The translations under genes were made by a program, and so were the position numbers. The notes under the pieces are model-generated. The model was not told the origin of the DNA. It did no database searches and was given only the letters and a program-made list of their open reading frames with translations. From NCBI RefSeq assembly GCF_051487185.1, contig NZ_JAHVDK010000030.1:1-64000 (forward strand): a stretch of 64,000 nucleotides of DNA, written 5' to 3'. This document shows positions 32,332 through 41,814 of this stretch, piece after piece (within the stretch, counting starts at the first letter, position 1; each line of letters begins with the position of its first letter). This stretch comes from Inquilinus limosus_F. Lineage in GTDB: Bacteria; Pseudomonadota; Alphaproteobacteria; DSM-16000; Inquilinaceae.

Positions 32332-32646
32332 TCAATCCATGTGCCACTGCAGCGGCAGCAGGAAGGGGAAGCCGGTGCGGCTGTCGATCTCGACCTTCAT
32401 GATCGGCGCCATGTATTCGCCCCAGCGCCGGTTGACCGGGTCGTCGCGCAGCGCGGCGATGGTGCGGTCGAGGTCGTCGGTCTCGAAATGGCCGAACAGG
32501 GTCAGGCCGTATTTGAAGATCGAGTAGTTGCGGATCCCGGCCGCCTTCAGCGCCGCCACCATCTCCGGCCAGATCTCGTCGTGGCGGCGCTTGTACTCAT
32601 CCTCATAGCCGGGGCGGATTTCGAGGATCCAGGCGTGCTGCGTCAT
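32332..32646 (-). CDS. rhaM: L-rhamnose mutarotase
   Basis: This 104-residue RhaM-like protein begins MTQHAWILEIRPGYEDEYKRRHDEIWPE and has the LFGHFETDD and MAPIMKVE segments of the dimeric ferredoxin-like fold. RhaM interconverts the alpha and beta anomers of L-rhamnose. It is the last gene of a minus-strand operon with a ribose-type ABC importer and sugar enzymes, and supports a 6-deoxysugar substrate for that operon. Confidence 0.9.
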   Translation of the reverse strand: MTQHAWILEIRPGYEDEYKRRHDEIWPEMVAALKAAGIRNYSIFKYGLTLFGHFETDDLDRTIAALRDDPVNRRWGEYMAPIMKVEIDSRTGFPFLLPLQWHMD

Positions 32647-32660
32647 CGCGGTCTCCGTCG

Positions 32661-33425
32661 TCAGCCGGCGAGATAGTCGTGCAGGATGCGGCCGGGCGCC
32701 AGGGTGAAGTCGGCGCGCCAGTAGAAGCCGTCGAGCATCTCCCGCACCGGCAGCCGGTAGACCGGTGCCTGGATGTTGGGCCTCAGCTCGACCGTGCACG
32801 GGCCGCTCCAGCATTCATGCACCGCCACCTCGGCCAGGCGGCGGGCGGTGAGCTGGCGGATCGCCGGCCGGCCGTCGATATGGTCGATCGCCTTCAGGTT
32901 GATGTTGGTGGCGAAGTCGAAATGCGCGGCTAGGCTCTCGATCCGGTCGCGCCGCTGCTTGTAGGCGAGCGTGCCGGTGATGACGTCGATGCCGTTGCGG
33001 GCGACGGTGCCGACCCAGGCGTCGCCGCGCGCCTCCAGCACAGGCGTGCCGAACTTCTTCGGCTGGCCGTGCACCTCGCGGCCATGGGCGACGCCGATGT
33101 CGGAAGACAGGAACAGATAGGGCGAGTAGGACCCGGCCTCGCCGGTCGCGGGCAGCCGGCAGCCGACCATGACGTTGGACTCGCCATAGGGGCCGAGCCA
33201 GTCGGTGTCGTTCATCTTGTAGATATGCGCCAGCACCACGTCGCTGGTCGGCTCCAGCGGCGGCGGCAGCAGCCGTTCGACCGCCTCCGGATCGGTGCGC
33301 CAGGCCAGGGTCAGCACCTCGACATCGCGGAAGCTGAAGGGGAAAGGCGGCACCATCGGCGCGTCCCAGGGCGTCGAGAAGCCGCTCCGGCAGATCTCCT
33401 CGACCGTCAGCCGGTGCCCGGTCAT
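32661..33425 (-). CDS. Acetoacetate decarboxylase-family protein
   Basis: This 254-residue protein of the ADC fold has paired lysines (Lys123 and Lys124) in GQPKKFG, matching the Schiff-base lysine pair of Clostridium acetoacetate decarboxylase. Homologues outside solvent producers act on other keto acids or as aldolase/dehydratases. In this operon a 2-keto-3-deoxy sugar acid derivative is conceivable. It overlaps the upstream isomerase gene by 4 nt. Confidence 0.85.
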   Translation of the reverse strand: MTGHRLTVEEICRSGFSTPWDAPMVPPFPFSFRDVEVLTLAWRTDPEAVERLLPPPLEPTSDVVLAHIYKMNDTDWLGPYGESNVMVGCRLPATGEAGSYSPYLFLSSDIGVAHGREVHGQPKKFGTPVLEARGDAWVGTVARNGIDVITGTLAYKQRRDRIESLAAHFDFATNINLKAIDHIDGRPAIRQLTARRLAEVAVHECWSGPCTVELRPNIQAPVYRLPVREMLDGFYWRADFTLAPGRILHDYLAG

Positions 33426-34234
33426 GCCAGCCAGGCCCGCACCTGATCGCGCAGGCGGATCGTCTCCGTCAGCACGTCGTCATAGAGCGTCGCCATATAG
33501 TCCTGATGCACGTATTCGAGCGCGAGGTGCCCCTGAAACCCGGCGTCGCGCAGGGTGGCAAGCTGGGCCTCGATGTTGATCGTGCCCTCGTGCCCCTTGG
33601 CCTGCAGCGCCCCCGGCCGGGCCTGGCGCAGATGGACATGCGCGGCATGGCGGGCCAGCGGATCGATCTCCTCCTGCCGGTAGCCGAGGCAGACGAAATG
33701 AGCGTAGTCGAGCGTCAGCCTCAGCCCCTCGACCCGGCCCAGCAGTTCCTCGACCAGCGTCGGAGTTTCGAGGAAGGAGTGGACATGCGCCTCGATCGTC
33801 GGCGTCACCCCGGCCTCGCGCGCGATCGGCACCAGGGCGTTGAGCGAGCGGGCCGATTCCTCGAGCGCCTGCGCCCTCCCCTGCCCCGGGTTGCACACGC
33901 CGGGCAGGATGAAGACGGTGTCGATGCAGGCGCGGGCGCAGAAACGCATCACCTGGCGGAAATCCGCGATGTTGCGGTCGCGATGGCGCGGATCGGCCAG
34001 ATTGCGGTCGGACAGGCCATCACCGAAGAGATGATAGAAGCTGGGCACATGGATGCCGAGCGCCCGGACCGCCTCCGCCATCCCGTCGGGATCGGCCAGG
34101 AGCGCCGCCTTGTCCAAGGCCGGTCCGTAGAAATAGCCGAGGTCGAGCGCGCCGATGCCGAGCGCCCGGGCGATGCCGGCCGCCTCCTGCAGCGAGCAGG
34201 CGCGCAGGGACCAGGAGGTGAGCGAAAGCTGCAT
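33422..34234 (-). CDS. Sugar phosphate isomerase/epimerase (AP endonuclease 2 TIM barrel)
   Basis: This 270-residue TIM-barrel protein has the family's metal-site segments: PTIEAHVHSF, LTLDYAHFVCLG, AHVHLRQA and HLALEYVHQDY. Members isomerise or epimerise keto sugars using a divalent metal. It lies 3 nt downstream of the Gfo/Idh/MocA oxidoreductase, a frequent pairing in sugar catabolism. Confidence 0.87.
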   Translation of the reverse strand: MQLSLTSWSLRACSLQEAAGIARALGIGALDLGYFYGPALDKAALLADPDGMAEAVRALGIHVPSFYHLFGDGLSDRNLADPRHRDRNIADFRQVMRFCARACIDTVFILPGVCNPGQGRAQALEESARSLNALVPIAREAGVTPTIEAHVHSFLETPTLVEELLGRVEGLRLTLDYAHFVCLGYRQEEIDPLARHAAHVHLRQARPGALQAKGHEGTINIEAQLATLRDAGFQGHLALEYVHQDYMATLYDDVLTETIRLRDQVRAWLA

Positions 34235-34237
34235 GGG

Positions 34238-35284
34238 TCAGACCCTCTCGACTTGGCCGCTGGCGGCGGAGCGGTACATGGCGTCCAGCACCTCGACCGC
34301 GCGCATCCCGACCTCGCCCGGCGCGTCGTTCTCGACCGCGCGGCCGAGGCAGAGGTCGACGAAGACGTCGACCGGTCGCTCGCAGCCATAGGCGCCGTCG
34401 CCCGGCGCCATCGGCGCCACGGTATCGCGACCGTCGCGGCGCCGCACCTCCAGCCGCTCGCGCTCGATGTCGAGCAGCAGCAGGCCCTCGGAGCCGTAGA
34501 TGCGTAGGTCGATATGCGGACCGCGATGCTTCGGCACGGTGGAGGCGCCGGACAAAGCGGCGGTGGCGCCGCCCTCGAACCGCACCGTCGCGGCGTCATA
34601 GTAGTCGACGCCGGTCGGCGAGGCGCCGGTCATGGCGAAGACCTCGCGTGGCACGAGGTCGGCGATGCGGAACAGCAGGCCGAGCGCATGGACGAGCTGG
34701 CCCCAGCCATAGCCGCCGGCGCGCTTCGGGTCGGCCCAGGTCGAAGGCGGCGGCCGGAACATGTGGTCCTTGGTCTCGACCATCGGTTGGCCGGCGAACA
34801 GGTCCTCCAGCGCCGAGCCCATCTGCAGCACGACATGCTCGACCCTGCCGATCTGTCCCTCCCCGACCAGCCGGCGGGCCTCACCCACCCAGGGCAGGAA
34901 GTTCCAGCCATAAGGCACGACGATGGCGCGGCCGGCCCGGCGCGCACGGGCGACCAGGTCGCGGGCGTCGGCGGCGCTGGTCGCCAGCGGCTTCTCGACC
35001 AGCACGTGGCAGAAGCGGTCGAGCGCGGCGGCGGCATGCTCATGGTGCAGCACATGCGGCGAGGCGACCACCACCCCGTCCGGCTTCACCCGGTCGAGCA
35101 GCTCAAGAGTGTTCTCCGAGCCTTCCGGAATCTCGAAGCGCTGCTGCAGCGCCGCCAGCTCCGCCGCCCCCAGCCGGCTGACGCCGACGACCTCGCAATC
35201 GGGATTCCGCTTCAACACCGGGATGTGGTTCTGCGCCGCCCACCAGCCGGCACCGACCACGGCGACCCGTGCTTTCTTCGTCAT
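34238..35284 (-). CDS. Gfo/Idh/MocA-family oxidoreductase
   Basis: This 348-residue protein has an N-terminal Rossmann domain (VAVVGAGWWAAQNH) and the EKPLATS motif that carries the family's conserved lysine. NAD(P)-dependent sugar or inositol dehydrogenation is the usual activity. It overlaps the GntR regulator gene by 4 nt in the same operon. Confidence 0.9.
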   Translation of the reverse strand: MTKKARVAVVGAGWWAAQNHIPVLKRNPDCEVVGVSRLGAAELAALQQRFEIPEGSENTLELLDRVKPDGVVVASPHVLHHEHAAAALDRFCHVLVEKPLATSAADARDLVARARRAGRAIVVPYGWNFLPWVGEARRLVGEGQIGRVEHVVLQMGSALEDLFAGQPMVETKDHMFRPPPSTWADPKRAGGYGWGQLVHALGLLFRIADLVPREVFAMTGASPTGVDYYDAATVRFEGGATAALSGASTVPKHRGPHIDLRIYGSEGLLLLDIERERLEVRRRDGRDTVAPMAPGDGAYGCERPVDVFVDLCLGRAVENDAPGEVGMRAVEVLDAMYRSAASGQVERV

Positions 35285-36000
35285 CGCGCCTTCTCCATCG
35301 CCGCCAGCGTGGTCTCGTAGACGCTGGTCATGTGGCGCCGCATCGCCTCCCCCGCCACCTCGGCGTCGCGGGCATCGAGCGCCGCCAGGATCGCCTCGTG
35401 GTCGGCGAAGCTGCGCTCCAGCACGCCCGGCGTCTCGGAGGCGATGCGGCGGTACTCCATGCCCAGCACGAAGAAGGAACCGGCGACCCGCTCCAGGAAC
35501 GGGTTGCCGGAGCCGGCGTAGATGATGCGGTGAAACTCCATATCCGACACGCGGAAGCCGACCGGGTCGCGCAGCAGGCCGCGCTGCACCGAGAGCAGCG
35601 CGTGCAGCCGCGCCAGCGAGGCGGCGTCGATCCGCTCCGCCGCCAGCCGGGCAATGGTGCCTTCGACCAGGATCCGCGCCTCGTGCAGCGCGTCGACCGT
35701 CGGCGCGTTCAGCTCCAGGAGGAACTGCAGCGGCGCCAGGAGGTCCGACGCCTCAAGCGCCGTGACATAGACGCCGCCGCCCTGCCGCATCTTGACCACG
35801 CCCAGGATCTGCAGGCCCCGCAGCGCCTCGCGCACGCTGGGCCGGCTGACCTGCAGGATCTGCGCCAGCTCGCGCTCCGGCGGCAGCTGGTCGCCCGGCT
35901 TCAGGCTGCCGGTGCGCACCAGCTCCAGCAGCTTCTTCGCCACCTGCTCGGCGACCGACTGCCGCTCGATCGGGGCGACAGTGTCGAGGCCGACGACCAC
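35281..36000 (-). CDS. GntR/FadR-type regulator of the sugar operon
   Basis: This 239-residue protein has an N-terminal winged helix (LPPERELAQILQVSRPSVRE) and a C-terminal FCD domain (VEGTIARLAAER, FHRIIYAGSGNP). I start it at a GTG two bases after the permease stop and behind a CGGGAG ribosome site; a longer open frame extends upstream but is antisense-like. It is embedded in the operon it probably controls. The AATTGG/CCAATT palindrome in the divergent promoter region is the candidate operator. Confidence 0.87.
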   Translation of the reverse strand: MVVGLDTVAPIERQSVAEQVAKKLLELVRTGSLKPGDQLPPERELAQILQVSRPSVREALRGLQILGVVKMRQGGGVYVTALEASDLLAPLQFLLELNAPTVDALHEARILVEGTIARLAAERIDAASLARLHALLSVQRGLLRDPVGFRVSDMEFHRIIYAGSGNPFLERVAGSFFVLGMEYRRIASETPGVLERSFADHEAILAALDARDAEVAGEAMRRHMTSVYETTLAAMEKAR

Positions 36001-36002
36001 GC

Positions 36003-36989
36003 TCAGTCTCCCGCCGCGCGGCTGCGGATCTGGTCGAGGCTGACCGCCAGCAGCAGCACGATGCCGCGGGTCACGTCCTGCCAGAAGCTGGAGACGTTGA
36101 GGAGGGTCAGCCCGTTGTTCAGCGTGCCCAGGATCAGCACGGCCAGCAGCGTGCCCCAGACGCTGCCGCGGCCGCCGAACAGGCTGGTGCCGCCGAGGAT
36201 GATGGCGGCGATCACGGTCAGCAGGTGCTTGCCCGCCGCGTCCGGCGCCGCCGCCCCCAGCATCGCCGCCAGCACCAGCCCGGCGACGGCGCCGCTGACG
36301 CCGGACAGGACGTAGAGCGTGATCTGAGTGCGCGCCACCGGCACGCCGACCAGGCGGCTGGCCTCCGGATTGCCGCCCGAGGCGTAGACGAAGCGGCCGA
36401 AGCGGGTCTTGGCCAGCACCACCCAGAGCGCGCCGTAGCACAACAGCATCAGGATCAGCGGCACCGGGATGCCGAAGAGGCGGCCGCTGCCGATCCAGTT
36501 GAAGCCGGGCACCATCAGCGGCCGGGTCAGGCCGCCGGTCATGACGAGCGCGCTGCCGGTGATGATGCTCATGGTCGCCAGGGTGACGATCAGCGGGTTG
36601 AGGCGCAGGCCGGTGGTGAAGATGCCGTTGACCAGGCCGATCGCGGCGCCGAACAGGATCGCCGCCACGGCCGCCACCCAGATGTCGAGCCCGAGACCAT
36701 GGAGGAGCGCCAGCACCACGCCGGTCAGCCCTGCCACCGCGGCGACCGAGAGGTCGAGCCCGCCGGCGATGATCAGCGGCGTGCCGGTCGCCGCCATCAG
36801 CCCGATGAAGGCGACGTTGGAGCCGATGCTCATCATGTTGTTGAAGGACAGGAACCAGGGCGACAGCAGCGAAAAGGCGACCAGCAGCGCCACGTAGAAC
36901 AGCAGCAGCACCGCCACGCCGGACCAGGTGCGGCCGAGCGCGCCGCGGGCCAGGCCCTGGGCGCGGCGGGGAGTGTCGATCGTCGTCAT
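36003..36989 (-). CDS. ABC transporter permease (RbsC type)
   Basis: This 328-residue CUT2 permease has about nine helices and the signatures GGLDLSVAAVAGLTGV and ILGGTSLFGGRGS. It is the sole permease of the system and would act as a homodimer. It overlaps the ATPase gene by 4 nt. Confidence 0.93.
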   Translation of the reverse strand: MTTIDTPRRAQGLARGALGRTWSGVAVLLLFYVALLVAFSLLSPWFLSFNNMMSIGSNVAFIGLMAATGTPLIIAGGLDLSVAAVAGLTGVVLALLHGLGLDIWVAAVAAILFGAAIGLVNGIFTTGLRLNPLIVTLATMSIITGSALVMTGGLTRPLMVPGFNWIGSGRLFGIPVPLILMLLCYGALWVVLAKTRFGRFVYASGGNPEASRLVGVPVARTQITLYVLSGVSGAVAGLVLAAMLGAAAPDAAGKHLLTVIAAIILGGTSLFGGRGSVWGTLLAVLILGTLNNGLTLLNVSSFWQDVTRGIVLLLAVSLDQIRSRAAGD

Positions 36990-38533
36990 GCCCTCAGCTC
37001 CCCTTCCGTCGCTGCGGCTGGCGCGCTGGCCGCGACCGGTCCGCCGGCAGCGGCCATCAGCTCCGCCGGCGCCCTGCCGCGCGGGAATTCCGCCACCGCC
37101 CGGCCGCGGTCGAGCACGATGGCGCGGTCACAGAGCCCCGCCACCTCCTCGACATCGGAGGACAGGACCAGAATCGCCCGGCCGGAATCGGCCAGCCGTC
37201 GCAGCTCGGCATAGATCTCGCGCCGCGCGCCAACATCGACGCCGCGGGTCGGCTCCTCCAGGATCAAAAGCCGCATGCCCTCGACCAGCCAGCGGGCGAT
37301 GCAGACCTTCTGCTGGTTGCCGCCGGACAGGGTACGCAGGCGCTGCTCGCTGCCGCGCGTGCGGATGCCGAGCTGGCCGATCCAGCTTTCGGCGTGCCGC
37401 CGTTCCGCCGCCACGTCCATGAACGGGCCGGCGCGGAAGCGCTCCAGGAACGGCAGGGCGATGTTCTCCCGCACCGTCAGGTCGGCGACAATGCCCTCGC
37501 GCTTGCGCTCCGCCGCGATGAAGCCGATGCCGGCGGCCTTGCCGGCCTGCGGTGTGCGCGGCGCATAAGGGGCGCCGCCGATCGCGACCCGCCGCGCCGC
37601 GACCGGTCCGAGCGCGCCGTACAGCGCCCGGCCCAGGCTCTCCACCCCGGACCCGACCAGGCCGAAGATGCCGACGATCTCGCCGGCCCGGACGGTCAGG
37701 TCGACATCCTCGACCTCGCCCTCGATCCGCAGCCCCTCCACCGCCAGCACGGCGTCGCCCGCCGGCGCGGCCGGGCCGGAGCCATACAGGTTGTCGACCA
37801 CGCCGCCGAGCATGGCGCGCAGCACCTCGGCCGGCGTCGCATCGGCGGTGCGGAAGCTGCCGGCGTTGCGGCCGTCGCGCAGCACGGCGATGCGGTCGGA
37901 GACCGCGAACACCTCGGACAGGTAGTGCGAGATGTAGATGACCGAGACGCCTTGCGCCTTCAGCCGGCGGATGATGGCGAAGAGCGTCGCCGACTCCTGT
38001 TCGGTCAGCGACGCCGTGGGCTCGTCCATGATCAGCACCCGCGCCTTGCCGGCCAGGGCCCGGGCGATCTCCACGATCCGCTGTTCCGGCACGCTCAGGG
38101 TCTTGACCCGGGCACCGGGGTCGATGCCGGCATAGCCGAGTTGCTGCAGCAGCTCTTCCGCCTGGCGGCGCATCGCAGCCGTGTCCACCACCCGGAAGCC
38201 GGGGCCGGCGCGCATCGGCAGGTCGCCGATGCAGATGTTCTCGGCCACGGTCATGTCCGGGATCACCGAGATCTCCTGCGGCAGCAGACGCACCCCCGCG
38301 GCCACGGCCTGGCGCGGCCGGTCGAAGGTGACATCGGCGCCGTCCAGCCGCACCGTCCCGGCGTCGCGGCCATAGCTGCCGGCCAGGATCTTCACCAGGG
38401 TTGACTTGCCGGCGCCGTTCGAGCCCAGGAGCGCCAGCACCTCCCCCGCCTCGACCGTCAGCTCGACCTCGCGCAGCACGTCGACGCCGCCGAAGGCCTT
38501 GCGGATGCCGCGCATCTCGAGACGGGGGCTCAT
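36986..38533 (-). CDS. Sugar ABC transporter ATPase with two domains (RbsA type)
   Basis: This 515-residue duplicated ATPase has Walker A GSNGAGKST, LSVPEQRIVEIARAL and LIMDEPTASL in the first half, and LSGGNQQKVCIARWL and LILEEPTRGVDVG in the second. This is the pattern of CUT2 sugar importers. It follows the binding-protein gene by 7 nt. Confidence 0.93.
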   Translation of the reverse strand: MSPRLEMRGIRKAFGGVDVLREVELTVEAGEVLALLGSNGAGKSTLVKILAGSYGRDAGTVRLDGADVTFDRPRQAVAAGVRLLPQEISVIPDMTVAENICIGDLPMRAGPGFRVVDTAAMRRQAEELLQQLGYAGIDPGARVKTLSVPEQRIVEIARALAGKARVLIMDEPTASLTEQESATLFAIIRRLKAQGVSVIYISHYLSEVFAVSDRIAVLRDGRNAGSFRTADATPAEVLRAMLGGVVDNLYGSGPAAPAGDAVLAVEGLRIEGEVEDVDLTVRAGEIVGIFGLVGSGVESLGRALYGALGPVAARRVAIGGAPYAPRTPQAGKAAGIGFIAAERKREGIVADLTVRENIALPFLERFRAGPFMDVAAERRHAESWIGQLGIRTRGSEQRLRTLSGGNQQKVCIARWLVEGMRLLILEEPTRGVDVGARREIYAELRRLADSGRAILVLSSDVEEVAGLCDRAIVLDRGRAVAEFPRGRAPAELMAAAGGPVAASAPAAATEGELRA

Positions 38534-38540
38534 GCAGCCG

Positions 38541-39734
38541 TCACTCCTTCGGGATCAGGGTCTCGTAGCCCTTCAGCTCCTCCAGCCCGCGCAGGGAGGC
38601 GAGATGCTTGGCGAAGGCCTCCTGCGGGAACTTGTAGTCCAGGACCTTGGCGTCCTTGGCGCAGGGCGTGTCCGGGTAGAACTCGCAGATATTCGCCTTG
38701 GTCACCATGACGTGGTTGACCAGCACCGCCGGCGGCATGGTCTTGCCGGCCAGGGTGGCGAGGGCGATCGGGATAAGGTAGTTGCCGTAGCGCTCCGGGA
38801 AATAACCGACCGAGGCGACGAAGCGCGGCTCCTTCGCCAGGGTCTCGGTCTCGTCCGCGCCCATGCCGACGACGATGGTGTCGGCCTCACGCCCCGCCTG
38901 CTGGGCGGCGCGCAGCATGCCGGTCGCCGATTGATCGTTGATCGCCGTCACCATGATCGGCACGCCGGCCGGGATGCGGCCGATCAGGTTGCTCATCTGC
39001 TGAAAGCTTTCCTGCAGCGTGTTCTTGGTGTCGATCTTCAGGATGTGGTCGGCCGGGAAGTCCGGCAGCACCGCCTGGAAGCCGGCGACCTGGCCGCCGG
39101 TCCGCATCGCCGGGATGGCGCCAGATTGCGGCAGCTCGCCGACCACGAGATAGCCCTGCGCCACCTTGTCGGCGCCGAATTCGGCGACCGCCGCCTGTGC
39201 CAGGTAGGAGCCGCCCATGAAGCCGGAGCGCGGGTTGTTGGCGCCGAAGAAGGTGGCGTTCGGCATCGGGATGTCGATCGCCGCCACCTTGATCCCGGCA
39301 GTGTCGAACTGGTTCATCACCGCCGGGCCGAAATTCACGTCGGTCTGGAATTCGATGACGAAGTCGACATTGCGGCGGACGAAGCTTTCGGCATTGGCCA
39401 GGGCCGTCGGCCCGTCCAGCCGGTTGTCGGCGACCGCGAGCTCGACCCCCGCGGCGTCGGCATTGGCCTTGATCCCGGTTTCGACCTTCACCCCGAAGGC
39501 GATGTCGCGCTGTAGATTGGCGAAGCCGATGACGTAGCCGGAGCCGTTGCGCGGCGGCGTCACCGCCTTGGCGTCCGCCGCCATGGCCTTGAGCTGGTCG
39601 GCCGACAGCATGGCGCCGGAGAAGGCGGCCGGATCGAAGCCGTGGAAATCCTCGGCCCAGGCCGCGGCACCCGCGGCGAGCATGACGGCGGCGATGACGA
39701 AACCCGCCGGGCGGAAGCGGTGCGCGCGGATCAT
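38541..39734 (-). CDS. Sugar ABC transporter substrate-binding protein
   Basis: This 397-residue periplasmic binding protein (type I, ribose-like) has a signal peptide ending AAAWA. Motifs include DFVIEFQTDVNFG, AAIDIPMPNATFFGANN and VTAINDQSATGMLRAAQQAG. The start at 39734 is preceded by GGAGGAAAGG. It is the first gene of the minus-strand sugar operon, whose other genes suggest L-rhamnose or a related sugar. Confidence 0.9.
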   Translation of the reverse strand: MIRAHRFRPAGFVIAAVMLAAGAAAWAEDFHGFDPAAFSGAMLSADQLKAMAADAKAVTPPRNGSGYVIGFANLQRDIAFGVKVETGIKANADAAGVELAVADNRLDGPTALANAESFVRRNVDFVIEFQTDVNFGPAVMNQFDTAGIKVAAIDIPMPNATFFGANNPRSGFMGGSYLAQAAVAEFGADKVAQGYLVVGELPQSGAIPAMRTGGQVAGFQAVLPDFPADHILKIDTKNTLQESFQQMSNLIGRIPAGVPIMVTAINDQSATGMLRAAQQAGREADTIVVGMGADETETLAKEPRFVASVGYFPERYGNYLIPIALATLAGKTMPPAVLVNHVMVTKANICEFYPDTPCAKDAKVLDYKFPQEAFAKHLASLRGLEELKGYETLIPKE

Positions 39735-39766
39735 CCTTTCCTCCCCTGTGTGCGGCCCCATTGGTC

Positions 39767-39783
39767 AATTGGACAGGCCAATT
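39767..39783. promoter_or_regulatory. Candidate FadR-type operator in the divergent sugar promoter
   Basis: AATTGG (39767-39772) and CCAATT (39778-39783) form a perfect inverted repeat with a 5-bp spacer; an additional TTGG starts at 39761. It lies between the divergent importer and enolase operons, suiting the FCD-type regulator encoded at 35281-36000. Confidence 0.55.
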
Positions 39784-39887
39784 CTTTTCGGGCATCGTAG
39801 TGTCGGTTCCGCCGCCCTGGCAAGGGGCTGTGCGCGGGCCAACGAGGGACGAGCCGCCGAAGCGGCCGGCCGGCGGGGAGGAGGAAC

Positions 39888-41015
39888 ATGCGCATCCAGG
39901 GCATCACCCCGATCGTGCTGCGCTATCCGGAGCCGAACGACCACGGCAACATCCGGCACACCGTGCTGCTGCGGCTGGAGGCCGAAGGCGGGCTGACCGG
40001 CTGGGGCGAATGCATCGCCATGTGGCCGGAGGCCTGCCGCGCCGTGGCCGTGCTGATCCAGGGCGGCCTGGCCGACATCGTCGCCGGGATGGATGTGCGC
40101 GAGCCCGAGGCGGTGTGGCAGGCGCTGAAGCGCCACACCTGGTGGTACGGCGAGGGCGGCCTCGCCACCATGGCGCTGGCCGGCATCGACATGGCGGTGT
40201 GGGACGCCTGCGGCAAGGCGGCCGGGCTGCCGCTGTGGCGCCTGTTGGGCGGCCGCGCCCATGAGGAGCTGCCGGCGATCGCCAGCATGCATGTCAACCG
40301 CGCCACGATCGAGGAGGGTGCGGCCGAGGTGGCGGGCCACATCGCCCGCGGCTTCCGCGGCGCCAAGCTGGGCTTCGGCAAGCGCGGCCTGTCGCGGGTC
40401 GGCCAGGACCCCGACCACGATGTCGACTATGTCCGCGCGGTGCGTGAGGCCGCCGGACCCGCCACCCGGCTGATGGTCGACATCGGCAACGGCGTGCGCT
40501 GGGACGCCGCCACCGCCATCGCGACCATCCGCCGCTTCGAGGCCTTCGGCATCGACTGGGTGGAGGAGCCGCTGCATCCCGACGACCTCGATGGCCTGGC
40601 CCGCCTGCGCGCCGCCATCGCCACCCGGATCGCCACCGGGGAGCGGGAATGGACCCTGGCCGGCTATGCCCGGCTGATCCGGACCGGCCTCGTCGACGTG
40701 CTCGGCATCGACCCCGCCCGGGCCGAGGGGATCACCGGCTTCCGCAAGGTGGCGGCGCTGGCCGAGGCGGCTCGCATCGCCGTCAACGCCCATGCCTGGA
40801 GCACGGCGGTGACCAGCGCCGCCAGTCTGCACTTGTCGATCGCCAGCCCGGCGGCGCGGCTGTTCGAGCTGAAGCCGCTGGAGAACCCGATGCAGCACGA
40901 GCTGGTCGAGACGCCGATCTGGCACCAGGATGGGCTGGTGCGGCCGCCCGAAGGGCCCGGCCTGGGCGTCGAGCCGCGCCCCGCCTGCATCGAGACATAC
41001 CGGCTGCCGCTGTGA
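39888..41015 (+). CDS. Mandelate racemase/muconate lactonizing enzyme-family protein
   Basis: This 375-residue enolase-superfamily protein has the capping domain at the N-terminus, then KLGFGKRG, a metal ligand in VDIGNG, VEEPLHPDD, ATGERE and HAWST near the end of the barrel. Such enzymes dehydrate sugar acids or racemise or cycloisomerise carboxylates. The exact substrate is not recognisable. It is the first gene of the plus-strand sugar operon, followed by an SDR and RhmD. Confidence 0.87.
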   Translation: MRIQGITPIVLRYPEPNDHGNIRHTVLLRLEAEGGLTGWGECIAMWPEACRAVAVLIQGGLADIVAGMDVREPEAVWQALKRHTWWYGEGGLATMALAGIDMAVWDACGKAAGLPLWRLLGGRAHEELPAIASMHVNRATIEEGAAEVAGHIARGFRGAKLGFGKRGLSRVGQDPDHDVDYVRAVREAAGPATRLMVDIGNGVRWDAATAIATIRRFEAFGIDWVEEPLHPDDLDGLARLRAAIATRIATGEREWTLAGYARLIRTGLVDVLGIDPARAEGITGFRKVAALAEAARIAVNAHAWSTAVTSAASLHLSIASPAARLFELKPLENPMQHELVETPIWHQDGLVRPPEGPGLGVEPRPACIETYRLPL

Positions 41016-41029
41016 CGGAGAGAGCGGAC

Positions 41030-41785
41030 ATGACCGACGATCTGGGCCTGGCCGGCCGCATCGCCGTCGTCACCGGGGCGGCGAGCGGCATCGGCCGGGC
41101 GACTGCGCTGCTGCTGGCCCGGCTCGGCTGCATCGTCACCGCCGCCGACCGCGACGCCGCCGGGGCGGCTGAGACCGCACGGCAAGGAGCGGCCGGCCGG
41201 ATCGCGCCGGCGGTGTTCGACCTGGCCGACCCGGCCGCCTGCCGGGCGCTGATCGAGAGCACCGCTCAGACCTACGGCCGGCTCGACATCCTGGTGAACG
41301 CGGCGGCGCTGATGATCCGGCAGCCGATCGACGAGGTCACGGACGACGCCATCGACCGGCAGATCCGGGTCAACCTGGCCGGCCCCTTCCATCTCTGCCG
41401 CGCCGCCCATGCCGCGATGGCGCCGCAGGGCCACGGCCGGATCGTGCTGTTCGCCAGCCAGGGCGCCCACACCGGCGGCTATGTCGGCTCCGCGATCTAC
41501 GCCGCGACCAAGGCCGGCGTGATCGCGCTGGCCAAGTCCTTCGCCCGCGCCTGGGCGCCGGACGGGATCACGGTCAATGTCGTGTCCCCGGGCGCCGCCG
41601 ACACGCCGATGCTGCGCAACGGCGTGGCCCCGGACGCGCTGGCCCGTTTCCTCGCGACCATCCCGCTCGGCCGCGCCGCCACGCCCGAGGAGGTGGCGCG
41701 CTGCGTCGCCTTTCTGGCCAGCGACTGGGCCGGCTACGTCACCGGCCATACCCTCGACGTCAATGGCGGCCAGCTGATGCGCTAG
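41030..41785 (+). CDS. SDR-family dehydrogenase in sugar operon
   Basis: This 251-residue classical SDR has TGAASGIG, NAAALM, a Ser in FASQGAH and catalytic YAATKAG. Between two enolase-superfamily dehydratases it could be an L-rhamnose 1-dehydrogenase or a 2-keto-3-deoxy-L-rhamnonate 4-dehydrogenase, both of which are SDRs. The two cannot be told apart by sequence alone. Confidence 0.87.
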   Translation: MTDDLGLAGRIAVVTGAASGIGRATALLLARLGCIVTAADRDAAGAAETARQGAAGRIAPAVFDLADPAACRALIESTAQTYGRLDILVNAAALMIRQPIDEVTDDAIDRQIRVNLAGPFHLCRAAHAAMAPQGHGRIVLFASQGAHTGGYVGSAIYAATKAGVIALAKSFARAWAPDGITVNVVSPGAADTPMLRNGVAPDALARFLATIPLGRAATPEEVARCVAFLASDWAGYVTGHTLDVNGGQLMR

Positions 41786-41814
41786 CCGTTCCCGCCACCC
41801 TCCGGACACATGTC

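Noticed and set aside
36001..36441. N-terminal extension of the GntR regulator to 386 residues
   Set aside because: The extension is antisense to the permease frame with Arg/Gly/Ala-rich shadow sequence; homology starts at the GTG at 36000.
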